Positions 10,128 to 21,064 of a DNA stretch of 64,000 bases are shown one piece after another. This DNA is from Spirometra erinaceieuropaei (taxonomy: Eukaryota; Platyhelminthes; Cestoda; Diphyllobothriidea; Diphyllobothriidae), in NCBI GenBank assembly GCA_902702965.1, contig CACRXP010000045.1:73191-137190 (forward strand), written 5' to 3'. Both the position numbers and the translations under genes were made by a program. The notes under the pieces were generated by a model. The model worked only from the letters and a program-made list of their open reading frames with translations, was not told where the DNA came from and made no database searches. Every line of letters begins with the position of its first letter. Within the stretch, counting starts at the first letter, position 1.

Positions 10128-10470
10128 AAGTTTTGAGTTGACCTTCTCTTCGAGGTCCCTAGATAGACAACGGCGTCGGATCGAGAACAGCGACACTAAG
10201 CTCATGAGGCGAATGACGAAGAACGTGACCCAACCATCTCTGTCGTCTTTCTTAGATGGCCTGATATATCCTGGTTATGCTGTCACAGCGAGTGCAGACT
10301 GCCTCATTTGAGACGAAGTCGGCGTACTTCACCCGAGAGATGGTCCTCCGGCAGCGGTGGGCAAACGAAGCCAGTCTTCGCTCATCTTCCACGCGGACAG
10401 CCAAACACTTGACCGGTACACGAGGACCTTCGTGGCGACGGATGAAGTGTTTGCGTAGTGGCAACAACAG
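10128..10470 (-). pseudogene. Non-LTR retrotransposon (RTE-like) 3' ORF fragment
   Basis: The minus-strand frame contains LAVRVEDERRL, then SRVKYADFVSNEAV and RCDSITRIYQAI. This is the same C-terminal LINE region as at 16735-16971 (KYTDFVSKETV, RCDNIAGITQVIQERRLRWF) and 57900-58130. The continuation toward 10130 is frameshifted. It is a short 5'-truncated copy inserted in the ATG9 intron. Confidence 0.75.
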
Positions 10471-10649
10471 CTCCGGTTAATTGGGCTGTCAGTCAATTAT
10501 TCCAGCCAGGAGCTGAGGGACAGAAGACCTTCACGCAGACCCTACAATTGACATGGCTTAAACCTGACAGTTCGACCGTCGCACCCGGCGATGTCCACCG
10601 TGTGCTTTACAGAAAGGTGGAACAGGGGCAGTGACTTGTGCGTGAGTTA

Positions 10650-11035
10650 ATTTACAGTGGTAGTGGAATTGCACAGCACCAATCGCACTCCTTCCTCCTC
10701 CTCCACCTGGGCCCGGTGTCAAGAAGACCGGAGACGGGGGAGGGCGCCGATGGATGGCACGGTCGAGCCCGCGCCTTGGTAATCCACTTCACGCCCCCCC
10801 CCCCCCCCCAGATCCACACAGCAAATGATCAGGATTTTAACCAACAAAAAGGAATGGGGGGCGGCAGGGGTCTCAATGTGCCCGACGTGTACTGGTCTGC
10901 CACCGCATCCCAGAATTTTGGCATTTGTTGTGCTGCGCATTCCGATAACGCCTGCCAAAATCCGATATGGTCTTCATGTCGGTTCAGTGCATACATCACG
11001 TGACTCTCTTGGCGGGGGGCACTGGCTTAAACCTG
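10650..11035 (+). repeat. Dispersed repeat R, copy 1 (with poly-C tract)
   Basis: Matches 53750-54065 in order: GTAGTGGAATTGCACAGCAC, CTCCTCCACCTGG, GTGTCAAGA, a GGATTTTA block, a GGGCGGCAG block, CATTTGTTGTGCTGCGCAT and the CATCACGTGACTC end. A poly-C run of about 15 lies at 10795-10809. No convincing reading frame was seen. The class is unknown. Confidence 0.65.
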
Positions 11036-11309
11036 ATAAAGCGGGCGTGTACGCATGCAGAGCATCTCCCTGCCAGACAAGTTATCCGCCCCCTCTTTCC
11101 ATTTATTCTTCAAATAATAGCTTTCGATGAGAAGTAACTTCAGGGCGTAATCATACTAAGCTTTCGCTTTGGAAAAAATGACAAGTGTTGGACGAGGGTA
11201 GGATTTGCAAACCCCCTTACCTAGGTAGGTGTGATTCATAACGGTTTGCCTGACAATAGGTTTCGGAAGGGGTTGTGTGAGACGCGGATTTTCACTTTCA
11301 TTAGCGTTA

Positions 11310-11545
11310 AAGTTGTCCGTCTCCAACTCAAGGTCTGAGTTAGGGCTACGGTTAGAGTTGGTATTAGGGGTTGGGTTATTCCTAAGGCTAGGGTTTCCAC
11401 GTTTGGGTTATGGTTCAGACTGGGGGCTGAGGCTAGGGTTGGGGTTAGGGTAGGGGTCGTAAGGTTTGGATCGAGGTTACGGTTACGTTCGAGTTCTCCT
11501 TAATGGGCTTACGGGTTATGGAGTAAGGTTACCCATTACGAACAT
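11310..11545. repeat. Degenerate telomere-like (GGGTTA/GGGCTA) tract
   Basis: Dense run of variants of GGGTTA, such as GGGCTACGGTTAGAG, GGGGTTGGGTTA, GGCTAGGGTTTCC and AGGCTAGGGTTGGGGTTAGG. The flatworm telomere repeat is TTAGGG, so this reads as an old interstitial telomere-like array or telomere-derived satellite. Confidence 0.65.
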
Positions 11546-12026
11546 GGCTATTGTTAGCGCTAGGGTTGTACTTAACTACAGTCTTTTCAAGAGGGGTTTA
11601 CATGCCATACTCTTGCCAAGCATCGAAAATAAGCAAGTGGTCGTCGCGAATGCGATAAAAGGATGGGACAATTCTCAGTTGAGAGCCATTACGAAGCAAC
11701 GCCCAAATTAAGTCGAAATTCAAGTAATGAGCAGTCCTCTCTATTTAAGTGTCTCGAAAATTCCGTCGCATACTGTGGGTTACTTTTTTTTACCGGTAGG
11801 AGACTAGTATTACAACAAAACCCGATGCTTAAGGAGTTGCAGTGTTTTGAACAAAAAAGCCGAACAGGCGCCATTTCGTGCAACTGTATTGGTAAAAGTT
11901 CCCAGCACTTTGTCAATTTGCTTTAAGAAGCGAAGGGCCCCCTCCTTCTCCCTTCGAATTACACAACAGTTTTCTTCGACAACACTTAAATTCCAGATTC
12001 TGTAGGAAAACTACCTTTATTCACAA
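11546..12026. other. No recognisable gene
   Basis: Intronic sequence with short frames on both strands (up to 87 codons) and no recognisable motif. Confidence 0.45.
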
Positions 12027-12050
12027 CAGTCAGCATACCCTCCTCGCTCA
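12027..12050 (+). repeat. Target-site duplication, left copy
   Basis: The block CAGTCAGCATACCCTCCTCG plus four bases recurs at 12953-12976 with one mismatch in 24. The two copies bracket the Penelope fragment exactly. Confidence 0.8.
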
Positions 12051-12952
12051 TCTCGCAAAAGGCACGAAAGGCCTAACCGCATGGACACCTAATTTTGGCG
12101 AGCGCTTTTGTATGTCAAGAACGTTTTGGAAGTTGTCGGCCGCCTTCTCGCACCACTTGGGGTTGGTGTTGCACACAGACCGGAGGCGACCATCAGGCGC
12201 CAGTTAATGAAGCCGAAGGACCCGCTGCCACGGCAAGGAACGTCTGGAGTCGTTTATCGGATCTGGTGCAGTTGCGGACAATGCAACTACGTCGGCGAAA
12301 CCGGAAGACAGCTCCAAACGCGAATAGCCGGACACGCTGCAGCGGTGCGGAGAAATGATGCCCGCTCTCAAGTTGCGTCACATTCAACGAGATCCGGCCA
12401 CACATTCAAATTCGACGAGGCCGAAATTCTCGCAAGAGGTGACAACCGCGTGAGCCGGGAGCTGCTTGCGTCATGTTTTACTGGCCCCCAGTCCATTACC
12501 AAGTGCAATGATCTTTCTCTTCCATACCTGGTGCTAAGACTTTGCCTAGGCGGAGTAATTGGTCACGCAGGGAGCGCACAGGTGAACACGTTTCCCAACG
12601 CCAGGGTCGGTGGATCAGATGGTCGAGCAATTATCACACCAACATCCAACGCAGTTGATAAAATTGTAGCAATTAACGACGCGAATGTCGGCCATGAAAC
12701 AGTCAGCACACCAAGTGCAACGATCGCTGATGAAGGGGGGAGCCATGAATATTCATAGGTATGCGGTAGCATGGCGACTGCATCCTATAAATACTGCAGC
12801 CCCTTGTGCATGAACCACCCATATCTGTTTTTGTCTCTGATGATGGGTTCGAGCAGGAATCCGAAACGTCAGGCTAATAAAGTTCTTGTCCCAGCGGTCG
12901 CATCTCCTTCTTCAAGACTGCTTCCTGGGACTCGTCTCTTTACTTCTATTTG
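12051..12952 (+). mobile_element. Penelope-like element, 5'-truncated insertion (902 bp)
   Basis: Contains the GIY-YIG endonuclease domain and 3' untranslated tail of a Penelope-like retroelement, bounded by 24-bp direct repeats. The 3' tail has the conserved CTATAAATACTG, TGATGATGGGTTCGAG and GTTCTTGTCCCAGCGGTCG blocks shared with 1-235 and 41640-41812. The reverse transcriptase portion is absent, as expected for target-primed insertion that stopped early. It lies in the ATG9 intron in the antisense direction to the gene. Confidence 0.85.
12108..12758 (+). pseudogene. Penelope GIY-YIG endonuclease domain (truncated ORF)
   Basis: The endonuclease nicks DNA to prime reverse transcription. Visible are the linker LLAPLGVGVAHRPEATIRRQ, the GIY-like GVVYRI, a CSCGQC cysteine pair, the YIG-like YVGETGRQLQTRI with its catalytic Arg, a conserved His (ASHSTRSGH) and the FDEAEIL acid. 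All core residues seem present, and the frame stays open for 216 codons to a TAG. Without the reverse transcriptase part it cannot mobilise itself. The Met at 12108 is internal to the original protein; the true frame enters from upstream. Confidence 0.85.
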
Positions 12953-12976
12953 CAGTCAGCATACCCTCCTCGCCCA
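12953..12976 (+). repeat. Target-site duplication, right copy
   Basis: Right-hand partner of 12027-12050 with one mismatch; it directly follows the end of the Penelope tail. Confidence 0.8.
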
Positions 12977-14455
12977 CCCACCGTACTTAGATTGCAAGAC
13001 ACTGTCAAGGTGGCCGGAGGTGGGAGCAGGCACAGAGGCCGACAAAGCCAAACAGTCGTCTACGCGTGCCACACACGAGCTGGCTCTCATTACACTCACT
13101 AGACCCCGGTGGTGGCAACCCGGATCTCACATACGTGGGTGACATTCCTACTCAGAAACGGGAAAATTTTGGTCATGGCCAGCGGAAGACCTCACACAAA
13201 TAAAACGTACACACGTGCTTTCAAAGTATTCGGTTCAGTTTGTAACGTTCTCATTAAAAAAAAAACCCACTCGAGAGCATCAATATTCATCTAGAGAACT
13301 TAAAAAATCTGGTCTACATACGCTCCAGGGAAGGGAAAAGAGGTGTGAGGCAAAAGCATCGTTAGATGCTCCAAGCCGGGAGGAGGGGAAGGTGGCGAGA
13401 TCGAGGCAGGCACGGGAATGCGTCTCCCCAGGCTAGTTTTTTTCGACGACAACCAGCACAGTAACCTGAACGACGGCAGTTCAGTCCAGTTGCCTCAGGG
13501 CAAAGATTACGCAGGGCCGAGTAAACGAGCAATTTATTAAAAACATTACGATAAAACTAACGAATCAGTCGAGCGAGATTACGCTAAACTACGCCTCCAA
13601 CGCAATTCACTCTCGTCACGCGTCAGCAAACGACGAGGCCTGTGCGTGCGTTCGTCAGTTCTGCGGACTAGCAAGAAAAAAAAACATCTCCCGTGACGGC
13701 GGTGTACGCGCGGATGGCCGCTGGAGCGGCATAACAGCAGCAAGGGCCTTCTGTCATTTGAGGTGTGCTGCGCACTTTTCGTGAAACGATGCACTGTAGT
13801 AGAAAAAAATTCGAGTCGCAGAGTCAGCACAGCCATCAGAAGGACTTCCTTAAGCGATGAAGTCAGATGGCATGATAAACAGTACTAAGAATTAGCAGGG
13901 CGGGAGGGAGGAGGCATAGCAGCACCACCAGACGAGTCGAGTCTAACGACACGGCATCGATGCGAGGCGGTGATGCAACAATCCTAACTTACACAACGAT
14001 GGAGCACAGAGTAGAGGCGAATAGGCAAGGCTCGCAGACGCCTGCCTTTGGGGGTGGTGCAACCCTAACTGGTTAGCACGTCTAATCCTGCAGGGTTGCG
14101 CAATCTCGCCTGAAGCAGCTAGCTGTTACAGTGGTGCAACAACTGCATGGAAGAAAAATCGTCTGGCAGGGAGAACTCATCACCGGAAATTTCAAGCCTC
14201 TACAAACTTCAAGGGACCAGTCTGCCCGATTAATTGAGGCTACTTTAGGGGTCACGTAGTTAATAAACATTCGCTTGCTGTTTCAAAAGAGAAAAAAGTT
14301 GCGTGCATGTACGGCTTCTTCTCCTACTTAATTTTACGTAAACAAGAGGAAAGAGTGAATGTCAGCTGCAACCAGGGAAGAACCATTTCTATCGCAACCG
14401 GTCAGAAGCCTCAGAAGGCCCAGACTGACGTCCATTTGTCCGTGCTTGCTTCGAG
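12977..14455. other. No recognisable gene (intronic)
   Basis: Several short minus- and plus-strand frames rich in Arg, Ser and Thr. No motif, RNA gene or in-window repeat match was recognised. Confidence 0.45.
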
Positions 14456-14458
14456 GGA

Positions 14459-14512
<54 letters not shown>
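14456..14512. repeat. (GA)n microsatellite
   Basis: About 28 near-perfect GA units (CT on the minus strand). It inflates overlapping frames with Arg-Glu repeats, which are not genes. Confidence 0.95.
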
Positions 14513-14515
<3 letters not shown>

Positions 14516-16555
14516 ATATAGGTGAGGGGCGAGTGCGTCACGGAGGTGAAGAAGGCACTAGACTTGACAGGGTCGTTAATCAATGAAGCCTGAGAGTTCG
14601 GTGACTCACAGTGAGCTAACTCACCCTCCCTCCCTCCCTGCCTCTCGGGCTTGAGATGTGACTTCGCGAGCGGCACCAAACTGTGTCAGACAATCTAATT
14701 GCGTTGTTCATCAGAAGACAGTGTGAACGTTTGACAAGTTGATACAACCACCGTTTCAATGATCGCATGTTCGACGCGTACCGATGAGGGAGGATAGCTA
14801 CCTAATTAGCCCAGTTTGACTGAAGTCGGTAGTTCGTTTGGACTGAAAATACCAGATTATGAAATCAAAAAGTGGTGAAGTATCTGCCTAGCACAACAGT
14901 AGATGAAAACTGAAAACGGAACCTTCGATGACCAAAGCCTGCGAATTACACTGTGGACGCAGTACTCCTCTGAGGTTTTCGAAGGCTGACAGCAGTTATG
15001 AAGACTGATAAGACAACTGGAAAAAATTTCAGAATGTGGAAGAAAAGACCACTGAACAATTACGTTTGTGCAGAAAGTGGATGGCGACGGCAGCTTGATA
15101 AACAGGAATGTGGGCTACCAAAAGGGTCACGTCTGCTAGAATGACTCAGTGTGAAGCAAGTGTCTGACTGAGTGCTGGACGGCATTCTGCACACCCGAGT
15201 CAACGAACTACTAGTTTGAGGAACGGAGACTTGAAAGTTTCATGGAAGTGGCTATCCCTCCGCCCTACAGAGCCTGCCTCCAAAGTCTCCTACATGAGCC
15301 TGGAACTCGGGTGGGAATTGTGGCTGAAATTTTAACAAGCAAATTAAAAGTGAGCAAAACCGTGTTAAGCGGGAAAAAGGGGCTGACAGCTCCTGCCAGC
15401 CATAGAGTCATAGAGTAGACATCTCAGGCGGTCTACCTTGTGATTCCGAACCTTCGACCTTGGTATTCATCCAAAAAACGACTAACTAATTCGAGCACAG
15501 CAAAATCCAAACTGAGAATAAGCCACAATCAGAACTTCTAACAAACCATTTAGATGTCCGAAGGGCCTGGCGACATCTTTTTCACCCGAAAGCAAATGCC
15601 CTAGACTGGGTCAGATGTCTCTCCCAACAGCTACCGGGTCAGTCGTTTTGGGCTCCCTTGTCGAAGCGACTGTTGAGTTCCACTGAACGCAGTCGACTAT
15701 TTGTCAATAAGATGCCAACGGGTCAGATCACGGTTCTGTCTTCATGCACCTGAAGTCTCGAGCTTCATCCATGCCCAACACAGCTCATTCCCCGTGCCTG
15801 CATGTCGCAAAGTCACGACAGAACCACACAGTCAAAGCTTTGACCAGTCAGAAAAGAGAAACAAGCGGCACTAGCAGGTCATCAATGAAGCCATCAGTTA
15901 AAAAAGCAACTGAGACACCTCGCTGACTGGCTCAGAGGCACCACAGTGACGGAGTCAGTGCAAGAAAACACGGGTTGGATGCTGCAACGATAAGGTTTTT
16001 CCGTCCTATGACGACAAAACCAACCAGCAACGCAGGAAAAAGAGGGTGAAAGTAGCAGCTTTCGTGGAACAGGCTCTAGAAAACTTGTCAAGTTAGCAGC
16101 AGGCTGCCTGCACTCAATAATATCCCCCTCGTTCTCTAGTTTACGCACTGTTGTGCTATCCCGCCTACCAGAAGAAATCCCTGATACAACACTAACGCCC
16201 AGTAAAACTAAAACGCTGGGTTCAATTGCGTGGCGCGCAAAGGAACTGGACGCTGTGTCGTCCAACGATTGCTTCAATTCTGTGAAACTTCCAATTCACA
16301 CTCACTCAGTCGACAGTTATTAAACTAACAACTCAAAAAGGGTTGTGTAATGTCGCTTATTCTACCTGTAATCGTTAAGACCGTGGTCGTGCCTAGAGGG
16401 CGTCGCCTAGATCGCTCAACTACGTCGTTGACTGGACTTTCAGAAGGGTTATATGCGGTTCTGATGGCGTCTATATGTAATCAGGCGCCGAATAACTGAT
16501 GTACTTACTTACTTACTTTGTACATGGCACGGCTGCAAACACGTCTGATCTAGTC
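14513..16555. other. No recognisable gene (intronic)
   Basis: Long stretch with interrupted frames only; the longest (15894-16277, minus, 127 codons) shows no recognisable domain. It may contain a very old element, but I cannot name it. Confidence 0.45.
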
Positions 16556-16559
16556 GGCC

Positions 16560-17530
16560 TCCATGATGTCCCGAACTGTACCTCTTCACGCGTGACGATC
16601 CGCAGCAGAAGGTCTAGACAGTTTAAACCATTCTCTTCGCCAAAGATGGAGACTGAATACCGAAGGTCCAAGAACCACCATGTCTTGATGGACTGTGTCC
16701 AGCCAGATTTTCAGTTGACCCCTCTTGGACACATTCAATAGTTTAATGGTGCCGGATCGAGGGCAAAAACACTTAGCTCCTGAGGTGGACTGCGAAGAAC
16801 ATGCCCAAACCACCTCAGTCGTCTTTCTTGGATGACCTGGGTTATCCCTGCGATGTTGTCACAACGAGTGAGGACTGTCTCCTTTGAGACGAAGTCGGTA
16901 TACTTCATACGGATGGTCCTCAGGCAGTGGTGGTCAGATACCTCCGGTTTTCGCTCGTCCGCCACGCGCACAGCCCAGCATTAACAGTCATAGAGAAGGA
17001 CAGACCGGACGGGTGCACGGTACACGCGAATCTTGGTGGCGATGAGGGTGTCGCGTCGGATCCATAGACTTTCCCAAGGCTTGAGAAAACCCGGCGGGCG
17101 GCACCAGTTCGGGAGACGATGTCGTCCTCACTGCCCACTCGGCAGCAGACTCATCCCGATGTATTTAAGTGTCTACTTCTTCAAGCTGACAGCCATCAAT
17201 CTCGAGAGGTGCCTTCTCCTGGTCAAGGATACAGCTTGAAAGCACTTTGGTCTTCTCAGCGCTTATCGATAGACCGACCGACTTAGCGACCTCGTTCACC
17301 CGTGTCACCATAGACTGTAGATCACCAACACTTGAAGCTGGCAGGGCGATGTCATCGGCATAGTCGAGATCAGTCAACCGGTGTCCGCGTGCGAACTCAA
17401 CACTGTCACCTTCATGTAGGGCCCTCCCGAGAATTCTGTCAGTAGCGTATTTGAAGCGAATGGGCGACAGGATACAAACCCGTCGAACGCCTGACCGAAT
17501 ACCGAACGGATGGGAAATATTGTTATGAAC
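16560..17530 (-). pseudogene. Non-LTR retrotransposon (RTE-like) RT 3' half, frameshifted
   Basis: Read on the minus strand it gives, in order, LTDLDYADDIALPASSVGD (the YADD catalytic box), LSISAEKTKVLSSCILDQ, a PPRFACTVH...LCAWR stretch, KYTDFVSKETV, QERRLRWFGHVLRSPPQELS and WLDTVHQDMVVLGPSVF. The pieces lie in different frames, so it is a decayed copy. The element is 5'-truncated upstream of the palm domain. The same family occurs at 10.1, 45.9 and 57.6 kb. It sits in the ATG9 intron in the same direction as the gene. Confidence 0.85.
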
Positions 17531-19530
17531 CAGAACTCGCGCAGTGATGAGGGCAGTAATAGGCCTCGATCATGTCAATGATTTTTGGCGGTACACGATC
17601 TAGTGCCATTATCCGCTATAGGGACTCACGATGCCGCTAGAGATATAACCCTTCATAAAAAGCCCTAATAATAAAAAGTGTAGTATCGAGGGACTTAGAT
17701 GGTTAACTCAACGTTGTGAAGAACACTGTGTGCAAGTTCTTTCTCTGATCAGGAGAAGACACCGAAATCAACCGTGAAGGGCCCAGCACGTTGAAGAACA
17801 ATCTCGGCTACTTTTTATATGCATGAGGCGGCCTACCAACACGCCTCTGGCCATAGGCGAACTTCATACGCCCGCAGTTTGTAAGGAGTCCTTGCTCATA
17901 TTTTCGTTTGGAAGTTAACTATGCATGAAAAGCTAGATAGTAAAGGCTGATGGGCATGAATAAAACACCTCCGACAGGATTCAAAACTGATGCACGTACA
18001 GCGACTAAAACAGCTAATGTTTGCCTTCAGCCCTATGCAGCTGGCGACGTACAAATGAGGAACTTAATAGCACCCATTAGCGTGCCTTATAACTCGACGT
18101 ACAAGGGTTGGAGTCTATATCGGGCTTCTGCAGACGCAACAGCGAGCAGGAATTAAAACTACAAAACATCTTCAGAGACGGAATTGGAATTCTAAGCAGC
18201 CTTTAAAGGCCTCTCTCAGGGGTAATATACAGAGCATAAATTTCCACTCTTTACTGTCGGAATCAGACTAAGTTGTCGTACATCTTCATCGAAGGCGCAC
18301 AGGACTGAGTTGTTCGCGAGACTATATCAGATGGGGTTGTATGTCAAAATCAGTGGAGTGACATTTCTGGTGTCTCAGTGAAGGAGTGACATTTCTGGTG
18401 TCTGTAAATCAAGCACACGATTTCTCACGCGTTCTGTGATCTAACGGAAACGATACTAGACAATTTGGCAACTAACTTGACAAAAAATTCGGAATATACA
18501 AGAGATTTGCGAATTTGACGAACTAGTATTAAACTCACACAGACGTCAGGGCATATAAGCATATGCGGTGCAAATTAGCGAGACCGATCGCAATGTAGCA
18601 TGCATTTTGGGACTGTGTCGACTGTGAGGAACGAGGGCGAGGAAGTTTTTTTAGGAAGTAATTAGTAAAGTTTGCGCGAGTATGTGGAAGTCCGAGATCG
18701 TTGGTGGCGCTCAAAGATCGTCGAAAGATGCTGTTCGGAGTGCTGCGAGCTCAGGAGAACGGGACGAACGAAAGCAGTGGTACTCTTCGCCGACAGCTGT
18801 ACTCCTATTTCAAAAACCCTCTATGTATGCGCATGCCCCGTTTTAGAAATTTAATCGAGTTATTCCAGACGGCTCCTCTACTCAGCCGCACAAACAGGGT
18901 CGAGTCTACTGATCAGAGACTGCCAAGTACTACATTTGTTGCTGAGGGAGTGCGAGATTTGATCAGCCGGCTGCCTTTGAGGTTTCATGCCGCCCCAACC
19001 CGCACTCTAAAGGTTAGCTGTCGTTAAACATAGCCCGACAGAAAACTACTGATGTAGACACAGGTAAGACCAGAGGCAAATGTGCTCGGGGGCCTGGAAT
19101 AACTGAGTTCGAAAATGTCTGGTATATGTAGTCTGTCTACGGTCCTCTTTTATTACTTTCAAATTTTGCTGGGTGCAGCCAAAAAGTATAACGCAGTCCG
19201 ACGTCATGGACGTGGACGTTCAGTGTTACATTGACAATTCCTTTTTCCAACTACGCGGGTTAGTCGTAATTCCATCGACGAAGGGTATACTTAGATCATA
19301 TACTTCCTCGTTCGCGGCATTGTCAATTCGCTCCAGATAGTACGCCTTTTGTAATGAATTTTTCATTAATTAGAATGGTTAACGACTAATCTCCCAAAAC
19401 AGATCGTTCCGGCGAGACTGGTGGCACACCAACCCGGCTCGCTAGTTGTGTATATTGACAGGGAAGAGAAAAAGGAAAAACCACCTCCGCATAATGAATC
19501 GAATGCCACAAAAAAACTTTAAGCCCTTAC
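17531..19530. other. No recognisable gene (intronic)
   Basis: Two kilobases of ATG9 intron next to exon 1. Only short chance frames are present (for example 18701-19027). A short direct repeat, GGAGTGACATTTCTGGTGTC, occurs twice near 18355-18405. Confidence 0.45.
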
Positions 19531-19701
19531 AGCAAAGCCGCCTGACTGGTGGTATTGGTAGATATTGGAGAAGAAGGCATCCAGATTATGGGTCTCGTCG
19601 AGTCGTAGGGTATTTGACTGCAGTACGCCAGAGGGCCCTGGAGTAACTGACACGTCATCATCCTTCAGTACTTCATACTGTCCTCTATCAGCAGACTGCA
19701 T
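19531..19701 (-). CDS. ATG9: ATG9 exon 1 (residues 1-57)
   Basis: First coding exon of the autophagy scramblase. It ends with the ATG9 N-terminal signature NLDAFFSNIYQYHQSGGFA, directly followed by a GTAAGG splice donor in phase 0. The next residues, from the exon at 6576, align gap-free with the first membrane segment of homologues, so no exon is missing between them. The Met at 19701 is the first after an in-frame TAG 24 bases upstream. The N-terminus carries YEVL at residues 9-12, matching the YxxPhi adaptor-sorting motif at the same place in human ATG9A (YQRL). The 5' untranslated region and promoter are not recognisable. Confidence 0.9.
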
Positions 19702-20717
19702 TTTAAATCCTACTCTGTCAGTAAGCTACGCCTTCAGAGGTTTCACAAGGCAAAAGGCATCAGCGGGGCATCAGCTGACTACCCACTGCATCAATTTGCA
19801 CAAAATATGAGTGAGGCGAAAAAAGTCAAGCTAATTAAAATTCCGGTCTCAAGGCCATACTAATTCTCCAGCTCGAAACCGAAAACCGAAATGGTTGAGC
19901 CGTGATATACCCATCGGAATCGGTTTGCATGAATATTCAATTTGATCTAAATACAAAAGTATGTGGTAACTGACTATAGAGGCAGGTTCGTGATGGGAAG
20001 AATGGAAGGACATCCACTGCCAGCAGACCAGCGGTGTCCAAACTGACTGACCACTTTTTCGCACCACTGAGTAATTCTTTGGTTTAGGGTTAGCAAATGA
20101 AGGCTAAGCAAGACTGAACCCCCAAGTTTGCTTGTCCGCTCTAATTTAGTGGGTCATGACCCACTGCTGTCATCCGTCAGAACCCACACACTTCCGAAAA
20201 CCGTGTCAGCCTATGCCCCCTGCATAGGTGCACTCTGATGGACGGACCAAGGCCCTAAAATAGGATGTAAGGGTCCAGATTTCAGGTAAGTAATTCGCAG
20301 CTATTTTCAACTGAAACATTATTTTCGAATACTAAGTACCTTTTATGTTTAGTTAAAAGTGATTTGTGGGCATATCTAACAGTCCCTTAGCACCCTTTTC
20401 GAAGAGGGTGGCACTTATCTGCTACCAGCCACGCGTCTGATTACTGCGTATTTCGTAGACATGCTAACCAGAAGGATGTTGTCATTTTGGCAGTTTGGCC
20501 ATTCTCTTTACTGTCTATATGTTCGTCAATATGTATATGACGTGCATTACTCGATCACTGAAGACTGGGTAAGCCCTACCGACTGAATCGCAATTGCCAT
20601 TTTCGAGAGGTTATCACTGGTATAGTTCTGGCTTCCTGCATATTTTCTACTGTTGTCCGTTCAAACTAACATCACAGAGCACTACTATAGCATGCATCGG
20701 AGCATCAAACATGACCG

Positions 20718-20718
<1 letters not shown>
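19702..20718. other. Region upstream of ATG9, nothing recognised
   Basis: No clear promoter motif. On the minus strand a GCGTAG lies about 27 bases before the ATG and could be a cis- or trans-splice acceptor. No other gene seen. Confidence 0.4.
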
Positions 20719-20806
<88 letters not shown>

Positions 20807-20815
20807 AGAGAGAGA
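20719..20815. repeat. (GA)n microsatellite
   Basis: Almost perfect GA repeat of about 97 bases with one AATGAG interruption near 20800. Confidence 0.95.
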
Positions 20816-21060
20816 ATTGCATAATATGCTGCGACCAGGGACTGCTCATTATGTTTAAGGACAAAAGGCACTGCCTATTAAGATTATATCGGAAGCAGTC
20901 ACATTAAATCACTTCTTAGAGGGAATAAGGTTTTCGTCCCTGACCTCCCTATGTACATCGGAAAATAGTAATAGAATAAATTATTTCAGCATTAATTCCG
21001 GGAATTGTGAATTCATCAGCACTTGTAAGTCAGGCGTAAACTTCCGTCACTGACACAATC
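20816..21060. other. No recognisable gene
   Basis: AT-rich spacer between the microsatellite and a LINE fragment. Confidence 0.4.
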
Positions 21061-21064
21061 TTAA

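Larger units (their letters stand above)
6577..19530 (-). other. ATG9: ATG9 intron 1 (12,954 bp)
   Basis: The donor reads GCT then GTAAGG at 19530 and the acceptor CCCTTTAG ends at 6577. Both flanking codons are phase 0, and the protein across the junction aligns without a gap to ATG9 homologues. The intron holds two complete and one partial foldback elements, two LINE fragments, Penelope pieces, a telomere-like tract and a GA microsatellite, all listed separately. No other gene was recognised inside it. Confidence 0.8.

Noticed and set aside
11300..11545. Candidate chromosome end
   Set aside because: The telomere-like motif is degenerate and followed by unique intronic sequence of ATG9, so it is interstitial.
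14307..14679. Frames with long Arg-Glu or Leu-Ser runs around 14.4 kb and 20.7 kb
   Set aside because: They are translations of (GA)n/(CT)n microsatellites, not proteins.
15894..16277. 127-codon minus-strand frame in the ATG9 intron
   Set aside because: No recognisable motif; could be an old element but cannot be supported.
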